NCBI GenBank assembly: GCA_017537175.1
Contig: JAFYLH010000010.1
Location: forward strand, 96,201 to 160,200
DNA: 64,000 bases
Origin: Clostridia bacterium
GTDB lineage: Bacteria; Bacillota; Clostridia; Oscillospirales; CAG-272
Direction of reading: 5' to 3'
Made by a program: the position numbers and the translations under genes. The notes beneath the pieces are model-generated. The model saw only the letters and a list, made by a program, of their open reading frames with translations, was not told where the DNA came from and searched no databases. Below, piece after piece: positions 24,191 to 32,339 of the stretch (the first letter of the stretch is position 1; each line of letters opens with the position of its first letter).

Positions 24191-24616
24191 TTATCCCAGC
24201 GCAACCATACTGAAAACGAGAGCAAAGAGCGCTACCGTTTCGCAAAGACCTACAACAGTAATATACTGTGAGAAGCCCTTGCCTGTTTCAGCTAAGGCAT
24301 CTGCACCTGCGGCACCTGCCTTGCCCTGATATACTGCGGAAAATGCCATCGCCAGAGAGGATGCCACTCCAAGACCCAAAAGAAACATGGGGTCAGCGGA
24401 GGAGCCCTTCATCTGCTGCATCAGAAGGAAGCCGTAGATGGTCTGAGTAAGGGGCGCACCTGCAAAAACTGTAAGTATAAAGGGTGCCGCCTTATTGGTC
24501 ATATAACACTTTTTCCAAGCACCTATAGATGCCTGACCTGCAATACCGATACCGATAGCAGAGCCTATTGCCGCAATACCCATTGCCAGCGCTGTTGCCA
24601 AAGATCCTAAATCCAT
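24191..24616 (-). CDS. ntpK: V-type ATPase rotor subunit K (c-type proteolipid)
   Basis: A 141-residue double-hairpin proteolipid with four transmembrane helices. The ion-carrying Glu lies in the last helix (LCETVALFAL). APLTQTIYGF in helix 2 and AVYQGK before helix 3 match the Thr, Gln and Gln ligands of the Enterococcus hirae Na+-binding K ring. This suggests sodium rather than proton coupling. The start at 24616 follows AAGGAG; an upstream in-frame ATG lies in the spacer. It is the last gene of the operon. Confidence 0.9.
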   Translation of the reverse strand: MDLGSLATALAMGIAAIGSAIGIGIAGQASIGAWKKCYMTNKAAPFILTVFAGAPLTQTIYGFLLMQQMKGSSADPMFLLGLGVASSLAMAFSAVYQGKAGAAGADALAETGKGFSQYITVVGLCETVALFALVFSMVALG

Positions 24617-24666
24617 AATTATTCTCCTTAAAATCAATTAAACATATAGAAAGCGGAAGGTGACCG

Positions 24667-26565
24667 CTATTCTTCAAAGGGTTTAAACTTGTGTCCGCTC
24701 CATGACATGTCAAGATGGGAGGAAAATTCAAGAGTATTAAGTCTTATTCCGTGAACGATGACCGACAGAACATTAAGTATCATATTAAGTCCGTGACCGA
24801 ACACCAAAATAACTATCGCCACTATCATAAACATAAAGTGTCCGAAAAGCGGTCCTGCAAGCTCGTTTACCGTTGCGGATATTGCCGCACCTGCAAGGCC
24901 AACCGCCCAAAGACGGATATATGAAACGATATCCGAGAACAGATTTACCACACCTAAAAGCACCGATACTATATTGGTGAGGCTGGCGAGTATAGCCTTA
25001 ATGATACTGCCCTCGTAGTTGGAAAACACAAAGCTCATTACAAAGCCCACAGCTATAAGGACTATGGCAACCGTGCCTACCGGCACACCGCCTATAACCA
25101 GTCCAAAGCTGAACACCTCTGCGTTTACCACAAGGCTGAGTACCAAATAATATATACCCAAAAGCTGAAGCGCAGAGCCTATATCTCCGATGCATTTAAG
25201 CGATCTTCTGTTCCTTACCGCACCCATAAAATGTGCCGCGTTAAGCTGTATCAGAGCAAGTGTAAAGCAGAAGATCTGCAGGTTCTGAGCCGTGGTAAGT
25301 CCCACGCCCTCACCGCACCAGGGCAGCTGCCACAGCTTGTCCGCATATACATTTGATATAAGCGGCACCGACACGGCCTTAAGCCAGGAGGGCAGCTGTT
25401 CGGGAGAAAGGCCGAACCAGGTACAGGTCAGCGTTCCCCACAGTATGGTGGACAGTCCAAAGAGTCCCACAAGCAAAAATGCGGGAGCTATCGGCTTTTT
25501 TGCAATGACCGATCTTATTATCAGAGCAACAGCGACTGCCAGAATTATAAGTCCGTATCCGCCGTCACCAAAGATTATACCAAAGAATATCAGTATAAAG
25601 CCTAAGAACCAGCCCGAGATATCATACTCAAAGTATCCCGGCACCGTACCCAGAAAATCGGTAAGAGGGTATATAAGACTGACAAGCTTATTGTTTTTAA
25701 GCTTGGTGGGAACATCGTCCTCGGGGGTAGGATCCTCTACAAGCAGTCCCCAGGAGCTTTCTCTTGCGGCATCCTTAAGTGCCTCTATATTGTCTGCCTC
25801 GATATATCCCTTGAAATAGGCTACCGATATCTGCCTTGTGTCTGTTGACAGATCCTCGCTCTCCATACCCGTGGTATAGGTCTCAAGCTCTATATCCTTT
25901 TCCAGTGCCTTTACCGCTTTTTTTATACCCTCGGCATAACAGCGGTATGCACTAAGTCTTTTGTCTGCTTCTGCCTCGGCCTCACACAGCTCCTTGATTC
26001 TTTGTCTCATTTGGGAGGTGGACATTGAGGGAAGCTTAAGCCTGTATTCCAAAAGAACGGGAATGTCGATATCATTTTGGTTACGCACAATAAACCTTAC
26101 GGTTTTTTTGTCACGGCAGATAACTGTCGTTTCTATCTCATCCAAAAGAGCCTTATACTCGCCAAGCGGCATTTCATAAAAGTAAAGCTCTGTTCCCTTC
26201 TCCTTTAGCTCCGCTATAGCCGCAGGGTCGATCTCACCCCAGCTCTTTAAACGGTCAAGCTCGGTATTGAGTGAAAGCTGCTCATTGCGTAAGAGCATCT
26301 TTTCCTCAGAGACGGCCTTTATCTCACGGGATATCTCCATAGCCCCTGCAAGGCTTATCTCCTTTTGCTCTGTACCCTTGGTCTTGCCTAAGGTAAACAG
26401 GGCATTTTCCAGCAGGGTCATATCCTCTCCCAGCCCTGCAAGCTTATCTCCCGAGCCCTCGGTTATGGCGATATGCACCATACCCAGCTTACGGAGCTTT
26501 TTTAGTGTATTTTCCTTTTGATCTCCTGTGGTTATCAGAGATATCTTTTTCATAGGCAGTATCAT
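24667..26565 (-). CDS. ntpI: V-type ATPase subunit I (a-type stator)
   Basis: The 632-residue protein has an N-terminal cytoplasmic half with long heptad-rich helices and a C-terminal membrane half with about seven to eight helices. The conserved FFGIIFGDGGYGL motif lies near residue 340 and the essential helix Arg in SYIRLWAVGLAG near residue 555. It forms the ion half-channels next to the K ring. It overlaps ntpD upstream (ATGA); an alternative start four codons later cannot be ruled out. Confidence 0.92.
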   Translation of the reverse strand: MILPMKKISLITTGDQKENTLKKLRKLGMVHIAITEGSGDKLAGLGEDMTLLENALFTLGKTKGTEQKEISLAGAMEISREIKAVSEEKMLLRNEQLSLNTELDRLKSWGEIDPAAIAELKEKGTELYFYEMPLGEYKALLDEIETTVICRDKKTVRFIVRNQNDIDIPVLLEYRLKLPSMSTSQMRQRIKELCEAEAEADKRLSAYRCYAEGIKKAVKALEKDIELETYTTGMESEDLSTDTRQISVAYFKGYIEADNIEALKDAARESSWGLLVEDPTPEDDVPTKLKNNKLVSLIYPLTDFLGTVPGYFEYDISGWFLGFILIFFGIIFGDGGYGLIILAVAVALIIRSVIAKKPIAPAFLLVGLFGLSTILWGTLTCTWFGLSPEQLPSWLKAVSVPLISNVYADKLWQLPWCGEGVGLTTAQNLQIFCFTLALIQLNAAHFMGAVRNRRSLKCIGDIGSALQLLGIYYLVLSLVVNAEVFSFGLVIGGVPVGTVAIVLIAVGFVMSFVFSNYEGSIIKAILASLTNIVSVLLGVVNLFSDIVSYIRLWAVGLAGAAISATVNELAGPLFGHFMFMIVAIVILVFGHGLNMILNVLSVIVHGIRLNTLEFSSHLDMSWSGHKFKPFEE

Positions 26566-27191
26566 AGCTCAAGCACCTGCCCTTCTCCCTCTGCATCACG
26601 GAGAGCTATTTTGCGTTTTGAAATTTTAGAGCGTACAACGGCGCTGACCTGCTGGTCCGCCATATACACAGATATTTTTTTGATATTTGCCTTTGTTTCG
26701 GGGATCTTGACCTTTTCAAAAAGATTTACCCGCTGAGAGGTGGCAACAAGCTCCTTTTCAAGCAGTCTTACCTGCTCGTCAAGCACCTGTGCCTCAAGGT
26801 CAAGGGATATTGCCTTTTCCATATGGTCTGCGGCTATATCCACCCACAGAGGGGTCATATAGAGGTCATATTCGCCTCTTGAAAAGTCGGCACCCTCATA
26901 GGTGGGTATGTCAACTCCCGCAATATTTCCTTTTCCCTTGCGGATGTTTTTGACACTCACTATCCCCTCGGGAAAGGCATCCTTTTCGCTGAAAACGGCT
27001 ATCCAGTCGCCAAAGCCATTTTCCAGCTCTTGCCTTTGCTTTCTTACAGCCATGGCTCTTTGCGCAATACCGCGTATCTCGGTCTGGAGCTGCTGCTTTT
27101 TCAGTATCAGGGTAGGCAAATATCGCTGGTACATTTTAAGGGCATCCTTTTGTACCTTCAACTCGTTTTTTGTAAGCTTGATTTTTGCCAA
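26562..27191 (-). CDS. ntpD: V-type ATPase subunit D (central stalk)
   Basis: A 209-residue, largely alpha-helical protein with the family start KIKLTKNELKVQKDAL and a C-terminal helix containing RVNLFEKVKIPETK. Subunit D is the rotating shaft inside the A3B3 head. It lies between B and I, the standard order. No subunit F gene, its usual partner, is seen in the operon. Confidence 0.9.
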   Translation of the reverse strand: MAKIKLTKNELKVQKDALKMYQRYLPTLILKKQQLQTEIRGIAQRAMAVRKQRQELENGFGDWIAVFSEKDAFPEGIVSVKNIRKGKGNIAGVDIPTYEGADFSRGEYDLYMTPLWVDIAADHMEKAISLDLEAQVLDEQVRLLEKELVATSQRVNLFEKVKIPETKANIKKISVYMADQQVSAVVRSKISKRKIALRDAEGEGQVLEL

Positions 27192-27205
27192 ATCTATAGC
27201 CCTCC

Positions 27206-28507
27206 TTAATTTTCAGGCCAGAATTCGTCAGTAAGGTCGGACTTGATACCTGTCTCGTCCTTTTCAAAGCACTCGGCCAGGATCTGCCAGCCTGTATCAA
27301 GAGCCTCCTCCAGAGTAAGGTTTACTGACAGATCCATAAGCTCGCTTTCAAAAAGTCCGCCGTACTTTAAGAGCTTATTATCCCAACGGCTCATGGCAAA
27401 GCCCATATTCTTCTTTTCAAGGGTCTCCTTATATGAGGAATACATACGGATCATTGCATCCATAAGAGCGCGGTGATCCTTTCTTGTTTTGCCGTTTACA
27501 TTCTGCTTAAGTCTTGAAAGAGATCCAAAGGGCTCTATGCGTCCGCCCTTGAGATAATACTGTCCCTCGGTGATATATCCCGTATTGTCGGGAACGGGAT
27601 GGGTAACATCGTCACCCGGCATTGTAGTAACCGCAAGAACGGTGACCGAGCCGGAGTTTGCAAAATCCACCGCCTTTTCGTAACGGGCGGCAAGCTGAGA
27701 ATAGAGGTCACCCGGGTAGCCTCGGTTAGAGGGAACCTGCTCCTGCGTGATGGCTATCTCCTTCATTGCATCGGCATAGTTTGTCATATCGGTAAGAAGC
27801 ACAAGCACATCCTTGTCCTGCAGGGCAAACTGCTCGGCTACTGCCAGAACCATATCCGGGATCATCATACATTCAACGGTGGGGTCTGATGCCGTATGGA
27901 TAAACATTACGGTCTTACTTAATGCTCCGCCCTTTGACAGCTCTTCTTTAAAATAGAGAAAATCGTCATACTTAAGTCCCATACCGCCAAGGACGATAAC
28001 ATCAGCCTGAGCCTGCATTGCAATACGGGCAAGAAGCTGATTGTAGGGCTCGCCCGAGATAGAAAAGATAGGCAGCTTTTGGGACACCACCAGGGTATTG
28101 AACATATCTATCATAGGGATATTTGTTCTGAGCATTCGGTTGGCAAGAATACGCTTGGTGGGGTTGACCGAGGGGCCTCCGATAGAGGTCATATTTTCGG
28201 TAAGCACAGGGCCCTTGTCACGGGGCTCGCCCGAACCGTTGAATATACGGCCAAGCAGCTCATCGCCAAAGGAAACTCGCATATCTCTGCCTAAAAAGCG
28301 AACCTCGTCGCCCGTGGATATACCCTGACCGCCTGCAAACACCTGCAGGGATACAATATCACCGTCGATCTTGTTTACCTGTGCAAGGGATCTTCCGAAG
28401 CGGGTAGTGATCTGCGCCAGCTCCTTATAGCGCACATCGGCGGCTCTGACGGTAATGACATTACCTACGATGGATTCTATTCGGTTATAAACTTTATTCA
28501 TTCTCAT
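27206..28507 (-). CDS. ntpB: V-type ATPase subunit B
   Basis: The 433-residue non-catalytic nucleotide-binding-fold subunit of the A3B3 head. It has the expected [23 protein letters not shown] in place of a Walker A, and [18 protein letters not shown] near residue 270. The start overlaps the ntpA stop (ATGA); a second in-frame ATG follows two codons later. Confidence 0.94.
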   Translation of the reverse strand: MRMNKVYNRIESIVGNVITVRAADVRYKELAQITTRFGRSLAQVNKIDGDIVSLQVFAGGQGISTGDEVRFLGRDMRVSFGDELLGRIFNGSGEPRDKGPVLTENMTSIGGPSVNPTKRILANRMLRTNIPMIDMFNTLVVSQKLPIFSISGEPYNQLLARIAMQAQADVIVLGGMGLKYDDFLYFKEELSKGGALSKTVMFIHTASDPTVECMMIPDMVLAVAEQFALQDKDVLVLLTDMTNYADAMKEIAITQEQVPSNRGYPGDLYSQLAARYEKAVDFANSGSVTVLAVTTMPGDDVTHPVPDNTGYITEGQYYLKGGRIEPFGSLSRLKQNVNGKTRKDHRALMDAMIRMYSSYKETLEKKNMGFAMSRWDNKLLKYGGLFESELMDLSVNLTLEEALDTGWQILAECFEKDETGIKSDLTDEFWPEN

Positions 28508-30273
28508 CTACCGTCCTTTAATAAGATCTGTGCCGCGCCTGTCAACACGCCCTTGCCGTCGCTGTAGAGCATATCGATCTCTGCCTCTGCCTTTTTAAAA
28601 TCTTCACTCTCAAAGGCCTTGTAGTTCCAGTCTATAAATCTCTGACGCATACGGTTAAAGAAAATTCTTGCGTCATCCTTGTTTGTTATTTCATAATCGC
28701 TGCCCAAAACAGTAATAAGCTTGTCGGTAACATATCTCTGTCTGTCGGCAAAGCAATTTGAGTCGGTGGAGTCAAAGGAGTTCTGCTGCAGGTATACCGA
28801 ATCGAGCATTTCGGATTTAAGATAGAGGATATAGTCCTCAAGGGTAGTTCCCTCCTCACCTATAACCTTCATCATAGAGGCAACATCCATTCCCTTGTGA
28901 AGGATATCCTTACAATAGCTTGATTTGTCGGCATCTATTACAGTCTTATACTTTGACCAGGAGATGGCGGGGTCGATTGCAGGATACTTTCTTGCATCCG
29001 AGCGCTCGCGGGAAAGACCGTGGAAGGCACCCACGACCTTTAAGGTAGCCTGTGTAACAGGCTCTTCAAAGTTACCGCCTGCGGGAGAAACGGTACCGCC
29101 TATGGTAACCGAGCCTGTACTGCCGTCGGGCAGTCTGACATAACCCGCTCTTTCATAAAACGCCGCAATATAGGACTCAAGATATGCGGGGAATGCCTCC
29201 TCACCGGGGATCTCCTCCAGTCTGCCCGACATCTCACGGAGTGCCTGAGCCCAACGGGAGGTAGAGTCGGCAAGCAGAAGAACATTAAGTCCCATCTGGC
29301 GGTAATACTCGGCAAGAGTCACCGAGGTATATACCGATGCCTCACGGGAGGCAACAGGCATAGAGGATGTATTGCATATGATTATGGTGCGTTCCATAAG
29401 AGAACGGCCTGTTCTGGGGTCGGTAAGCTCGGGGAACTCGGTTATGGTCTCAACCACCTCGCCCGCTCGTTCACCGCAGGCTGCGATAATAACTATATCA
29501 ACATCCGCGTTTCGGGATGTGGTGTGCTGTAATACGGTCTTACCTGCACCAAAGGGACCGGGAGTACAGTAGGTACCGCCCTTTGCCACAGGGAAAAATG
29601 AGTCGATAAGACGGATCTTGGTCTCCATTGTCTCCACAGGGGCAAGTCTCTCGCTGTAGCATCTTACCGCACGCTTTACGGGCCACTTAAAGGACATGGA
29701 GATATCTATATCACGGCCTCGCTCGTCGGTGATCACGGCAACAGGCTCTTTTACCGTATACATTCCCTTTTCCTTTATGGATTTAAGGGTGTATCTGCCA
29801 AGCAGATAAAAGGGGACAAATATCTTATGGGTAAAGGGTCCCTCGGGAACTGTGCCGATATATTCGCCTGCGCGGAGCACATCCCCCGGCTTTGCGGTAG
29901 GTGTGAACTCCCACTTCTTTTCGTGGTCAAGTCCGTCGGCATAGATGCCGCGCTCTAAAAACCAGCCTGCCTGCTGTGCCAAAACCGGCAGAGGATTCTG
30001 CAATCCGTCATAAACCTGACCCAAAAGTCCGGGGCCAAGCTCGGCAGAAAGCATATCACCGGTAAACTCTACCTCATCGCCGTATTTTATGCCGTCTGTC
30101 ATTTCGTATACCTGTATCTGGGCAATATTACCCCTTATACGGATGACCTCGCTTTTAAGTGCGGTGTCATCCACCTTTACAAAGCATATTTCATTCATGG
30201 AAACACTGCCGTCAAATTTTACCGACAAAAGGTTTCCGTTTACGCCTACGACCTTTCCTGTATTTTGGGTCAT
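28504..30273 (-). CDS. ntpA: V-type ATPase catalytic subunit A
   Basis: The 589-residue catalytic subunit has Walker A GPFGAGKT near residue 235 and catalytic-site stretches [11 protein letters not shown] and [21 protein letters not shown]. The length includes the non-homologous insert that distinguishes A-type from F-type beta subunits. The start at 30273 is set by GGAGGTTTAAA directly upstream; a longer in-frame ATG at 30351 lies inside the preceding gene. Confidence 0.95.
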   Translation of the reverse strand: MTQNTGKVVGVNGNLLSVKFDGSVSMNEICFVKVDDTALKSEVIRIRGNIAQIQVYEMTDGIKYGDEVEFTGDMLSAELGPGLLGQVYDGLQNPLPVLAQQAGWFLERGIYADGLDHEKKWEFTPTAKPGDVLRAGEYIGTVPEGPFTHKIFVPFYLLGRYTLKSIKEKGMYTVKEPVAVITDERGRDIDISMSFKWPVKRAVRCYSERLAPVETMETKIRLIDSFFPVAKGGTYCTPGPFGAGKTVLQHTTSRNADVDIVIIAACGERAGEVVETITEFPELTDPRTGRSLMERTIIICNTSSMPVASREASVYTSVTLAEYYRQMGLNVLLLADSTSRWAQALREMSGRLEEIPGEEAFPAYLESYIAAFYERAGYVRLPDGSTGSVTIGGTVSPAGGNFEEPVTQATLKVVGAFHGLSRERSDARKYPAIDPAISWSKYKTVIDADKSSYCKDILHKGMDVASMMKVIGEEGTTLEDYILYLKSEMLDSVYLQQNSFDSTDSNCFADRQRYVTDKLITVLGSDYEITNKDDARIFFNRMRQRFIDWNYKAFESEDFKKAEAEIDMLYSDGKGVLTGAAQILLKDGR

Positions 30274-30274
30274 T

Positions 30275-30826
30275 TTAAACCTCCGTATCGGCTCGGTCAA
30301 GCACAGAGCCGTAAATGTTTTTGTATGCCGTCTCGCCCAAGACCCCATCAAAGCCCCTTATGCGTTCAAGCAGCTTAAGCTTGATGGCATAATAAAAGAC
30401 ATATTCCTTTGAAAAGCTGTCAGAGGGTCTCATTGCCTCAAGGATATCAAGGCGAAAGGCATTAAGATATTTTTCTGCCTCCATGGGGTTTTGGTTCTCA
30501 CAGGCAGCAAGTGCCGCCTTAAGATACTCGGGGGGCAATACGGTGTTTCCCGTATCAAAGCTTCTTTTCATGCGCTCTGCCCTTACCTTGGCAAGACAGA
30601 GACGAAGCAAACGCTCGGCCGAAAGCCAGGAATCAACAAAGCCGCCTCCCTCACTCTCAGCCTCTCTTTTTGGCAACAGAGTGAGCCTTTGCATTTCATC
30701 AAAAGCCCTTTTGCCCAAAAATCGCTCGCACAGCTCCTCAAAGCGCGCTGTGGTGATGGGCAAGGGGGCGTTCTCTCCCGGACCGTCAAGAGAAGGCAGC
30801 TGAGAGATAAGATAATACTCTGCCAT
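30275..30826 (-). CDS. DUF2764 family protein of V-ATPase operons
   Basis: A 183-residue protein beginning MAEYYLISQLPSLDG, the signature start of DUF2764 proteins. These occupy the subunit C position in some bacterial V-ATPase operons, for example in Chlamydia and Bacteroidetes. It is mostly alpha-helical with a basic middle section. It lies two bases after ntpE and one base before ntpA, and may replace the missing C subunit that joins stalk to rotor. The family assignment is from memory. Confidence 0.8.
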   Translation of the reverse strand: MAEYYLISQLPSLDGPGENAPLPITTARFEELCERFLGKRAFDEMQRLTLLPKREAESEGGGFVDSWLSAERLLRLCLAKVRAERMKRSFDTGNTVLPPEYLKAALAACENQNPMEAEKYLNAFRLDILEAMRPSDSFSKEYVFYYAIKLKLLERIRGFDGVLGETAYKNIYGSVLDRADTEV

Positions 30827-30828
30827 AT

Positions 30829-31437
30829 TTACTGTGCCTCTTTTAAAAGGGATGTGACCTTAGGGCTGAGGTATCCGGAAAGCATGTCCACCACAGCCTC
30901 GGTAGAATAATCGTAATAAGCGCCCGTATCATTTACCGCAATACGGAAGCCGCCGTCAAAATTGTCATTTGCCTTAAGGGTAATACCCTCAAGCATTCTG
31001 TCCTTTAGAGCTGCAAGAAGCGAGTCCTCAAGGGCCTTAAGATCCTCTGTATTCAATATGAGTGTAAGCTCCTCGGTATCAGGCTTTTTTGCCCACGCCT
31101 CAACCGTATTTACAACAAGAGACGCAAGCTGCTCTGAGGAATACACCTCGCCAACCTTAAACTCGGTAACTGCGCGAAGCTCTCTTGCAACGCTCTCTCT
31201 GAAGGAGATAAGCAGATTACGGCCTGCCTGCTTTATGGCATCCTCGCTTGAACTCAGCATTCTTTCATTTTCGGCCTTGGCATCGGCAATCATTTTATCC
31301 GCCTTTGCTTCAGCATCTGCTATGATGCCCTCCGCCTCTTTTTTTGCATTGTCAAGGATGGCCGCCGCTTCAAGCTCTGCCGCCTCAACGCCGTCCTTTT
31401 TGATCTGATCAATAAGCTCGCCAAGTTGAATTTCCAT
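30829..31437 (-). CDS. ntpE: V-type ATPase subunit E (peripheral stalk)
   Basis: The 202-residue protein has a long Ala/Glu/Lys-rich coiled-coil N-terminal half (AAAILDNAKKEAEGIIADAEAKA-type heptads, residues 10-90) and a globular C-terminal half. This is the usual subunit E stator layout. It is the first gene of the operon E-DUF2764-A-B-D-I-K. A strong promoter and a leader terminator lie upstream. No subunit G partner is encoded here. Confidence 0.88.
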   Translation of the reverse strand: MEIQLGELIDQIKKDGVEAAELEAAAILDNAKKEAEGIIADAEAKADKMIADAKAENERMLSSSEDAIKQAGRNLLISFRESVARELRAVTEFKVGEVYSSEQLASLVVNTVEAWAKKPDTEELTLILNTEDLKALEDSLLAALKDRMLEGITLKANDNFDGGFRIAVNDTGAYYDYSTEAVVDMLSGYLSPKVTSLLKEAQ

Positions 31438-31487
31438 ATGGGGATCTCCTTTATATCATCATAACTTATTTACTTACAAATATGCAA

Positions 31488-31525
31488 AAAAGGAACCAAA
31501 TCCTCTGCAGTCAGCTGGTTCCTTT
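31488..31525 (-). terminator. Leader terminator/attenuator upstream of the V-ATPase operon
   Basis: On the minus strand AAAGGAACCA pairs with TGGTTCCTTT (10 bp, 17-base loop) and is followed by six T residues. It lies between the promoter (31548-31576) and ntpE, so it would terminate leader RNA about 55 bases after initiation. Confidence 0.7.
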
Positions 31526-31547
31526 CATAACTATTATATCCTTGGTC

Positions 31548-31576
31548 ATTATAACATATACTGCTTATAAAGTCAA
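31548..31576 (-). promoter_or_regulatory. Promoter of the V-ATPase operon
   Basis: On the minus strand TTGACT (31571-31576) is 17 bases from TATAAT (31548-31553). The expected transcript start near 31541 gives a leader of about 100 bases. Confidence 0.8.
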
Positions 31577-31594
31577 GAATTTTTTATATATAAA

Positions 31595-31634
31595 CACAAT
31601 AAAAAGGCTGACCGCAGTCAGCCTTTTTATTGTG
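31595..31634. terminator. Terminator after the lipoprotein gene
   Basis: An 18-bp perfect stem (31595-31612 with 31617-31634) with a CGCA loop overlaps the stop codon and ends in a T run. Confidence 0.9.
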
Positions 31635-32310
31635 AAAACATTGCTTCGATATCGGTATCGTAGTATCCGTTTACGGGAGTAACGATTATAGAGTTCATTA
31701 TACCGTCGATGTCACGCAGATAGTATACCTGAGTAAGAGACACACCGCTTGCATCCACAGAAAATGTACCCTTGAGGTAGCTGTTGCCGGAGAGATATAC
31801 TGTCTCTTCAGAAACAAATTCATAACCCATACCTGTCTGTGCAGAAAGACCGGTCTTAAGTGCTTCAAGGTATTCGGACTCGGTCATAGTCTTGCCTGCA
31901 TTGGTAACCGAAAAATTCTCGTATGCAACAATAACATTTGTACCGCTGTATGTATCGGTAACCATCATGTCATATACACTTCCGAGCTCGGTAAGTGTCT
32001 TTGCAAGGTCGGTAGCATTGAGGTTGTCAAGGCTTGTGTTAATAAGCTGTGCAAGCTCCTCATCGGTAGAATATACCCAGTCGGAGGGCTTGGTAAATGT
32101 AATACCCGAAAAATCGCTGGTATAAACATCACCCACAATAACACCGCGGGAGATGTCCTTGTTTACCTGCTCAGTTACTTCGTTGACAACATCGTTTACG
32201 GCATCGTTGACTGCATCATTAACAGCCTCGTTGACGGTATCAGTCAGTCCGCAGGAAGCAAGAGATGCAAGCATCATAACTGCAAGGGTAAGTGCAATTA
32301 ACTTTTTCAT
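31627..32310 (-). CDS. Putative lipoprotein with VNDA-type repeat stalk
   Basis: A 227-residue protein with a lipoprotein signal (lipobox LASC near residue 19). A short run of seven- to four-residue repeats follows (VNEAVNDAVNDAVND and similar, residues 25-50), likely an amphipathic helix lifting the rest from the membrane. The remaining 170 residues are a mixed alpha/beta domain I do not recognise. It starts 29 bases downstream of pheT and may be partly read through from it, but has a good ribosome site of its own. Confidence 0.75.
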   Translation of the reverse strand: MKKLIALTLAVMMLASLASCGLTDTVNEAVNDAVNDAVNDVVNEVTEQVNKDISRGVIVGDVYTSDFSGITFTKPSDWVYSTDEELAQLINTSLDNLNATDLAKTLTELGSVYDMMVTDTYSGTNVIVAYENFSVTNAGKTMTESEYLEALKTGLSAQTGMGYEFVSEETVYLSGNSYLKGTFSVDASGVSLTQVYYLRDIDGIMNSIIVTPVNGYYDTDIEAMFSQ

Positions 32311-32339
32311 TTTTGTTTTCTCCTTTTTATAAATTAAAA

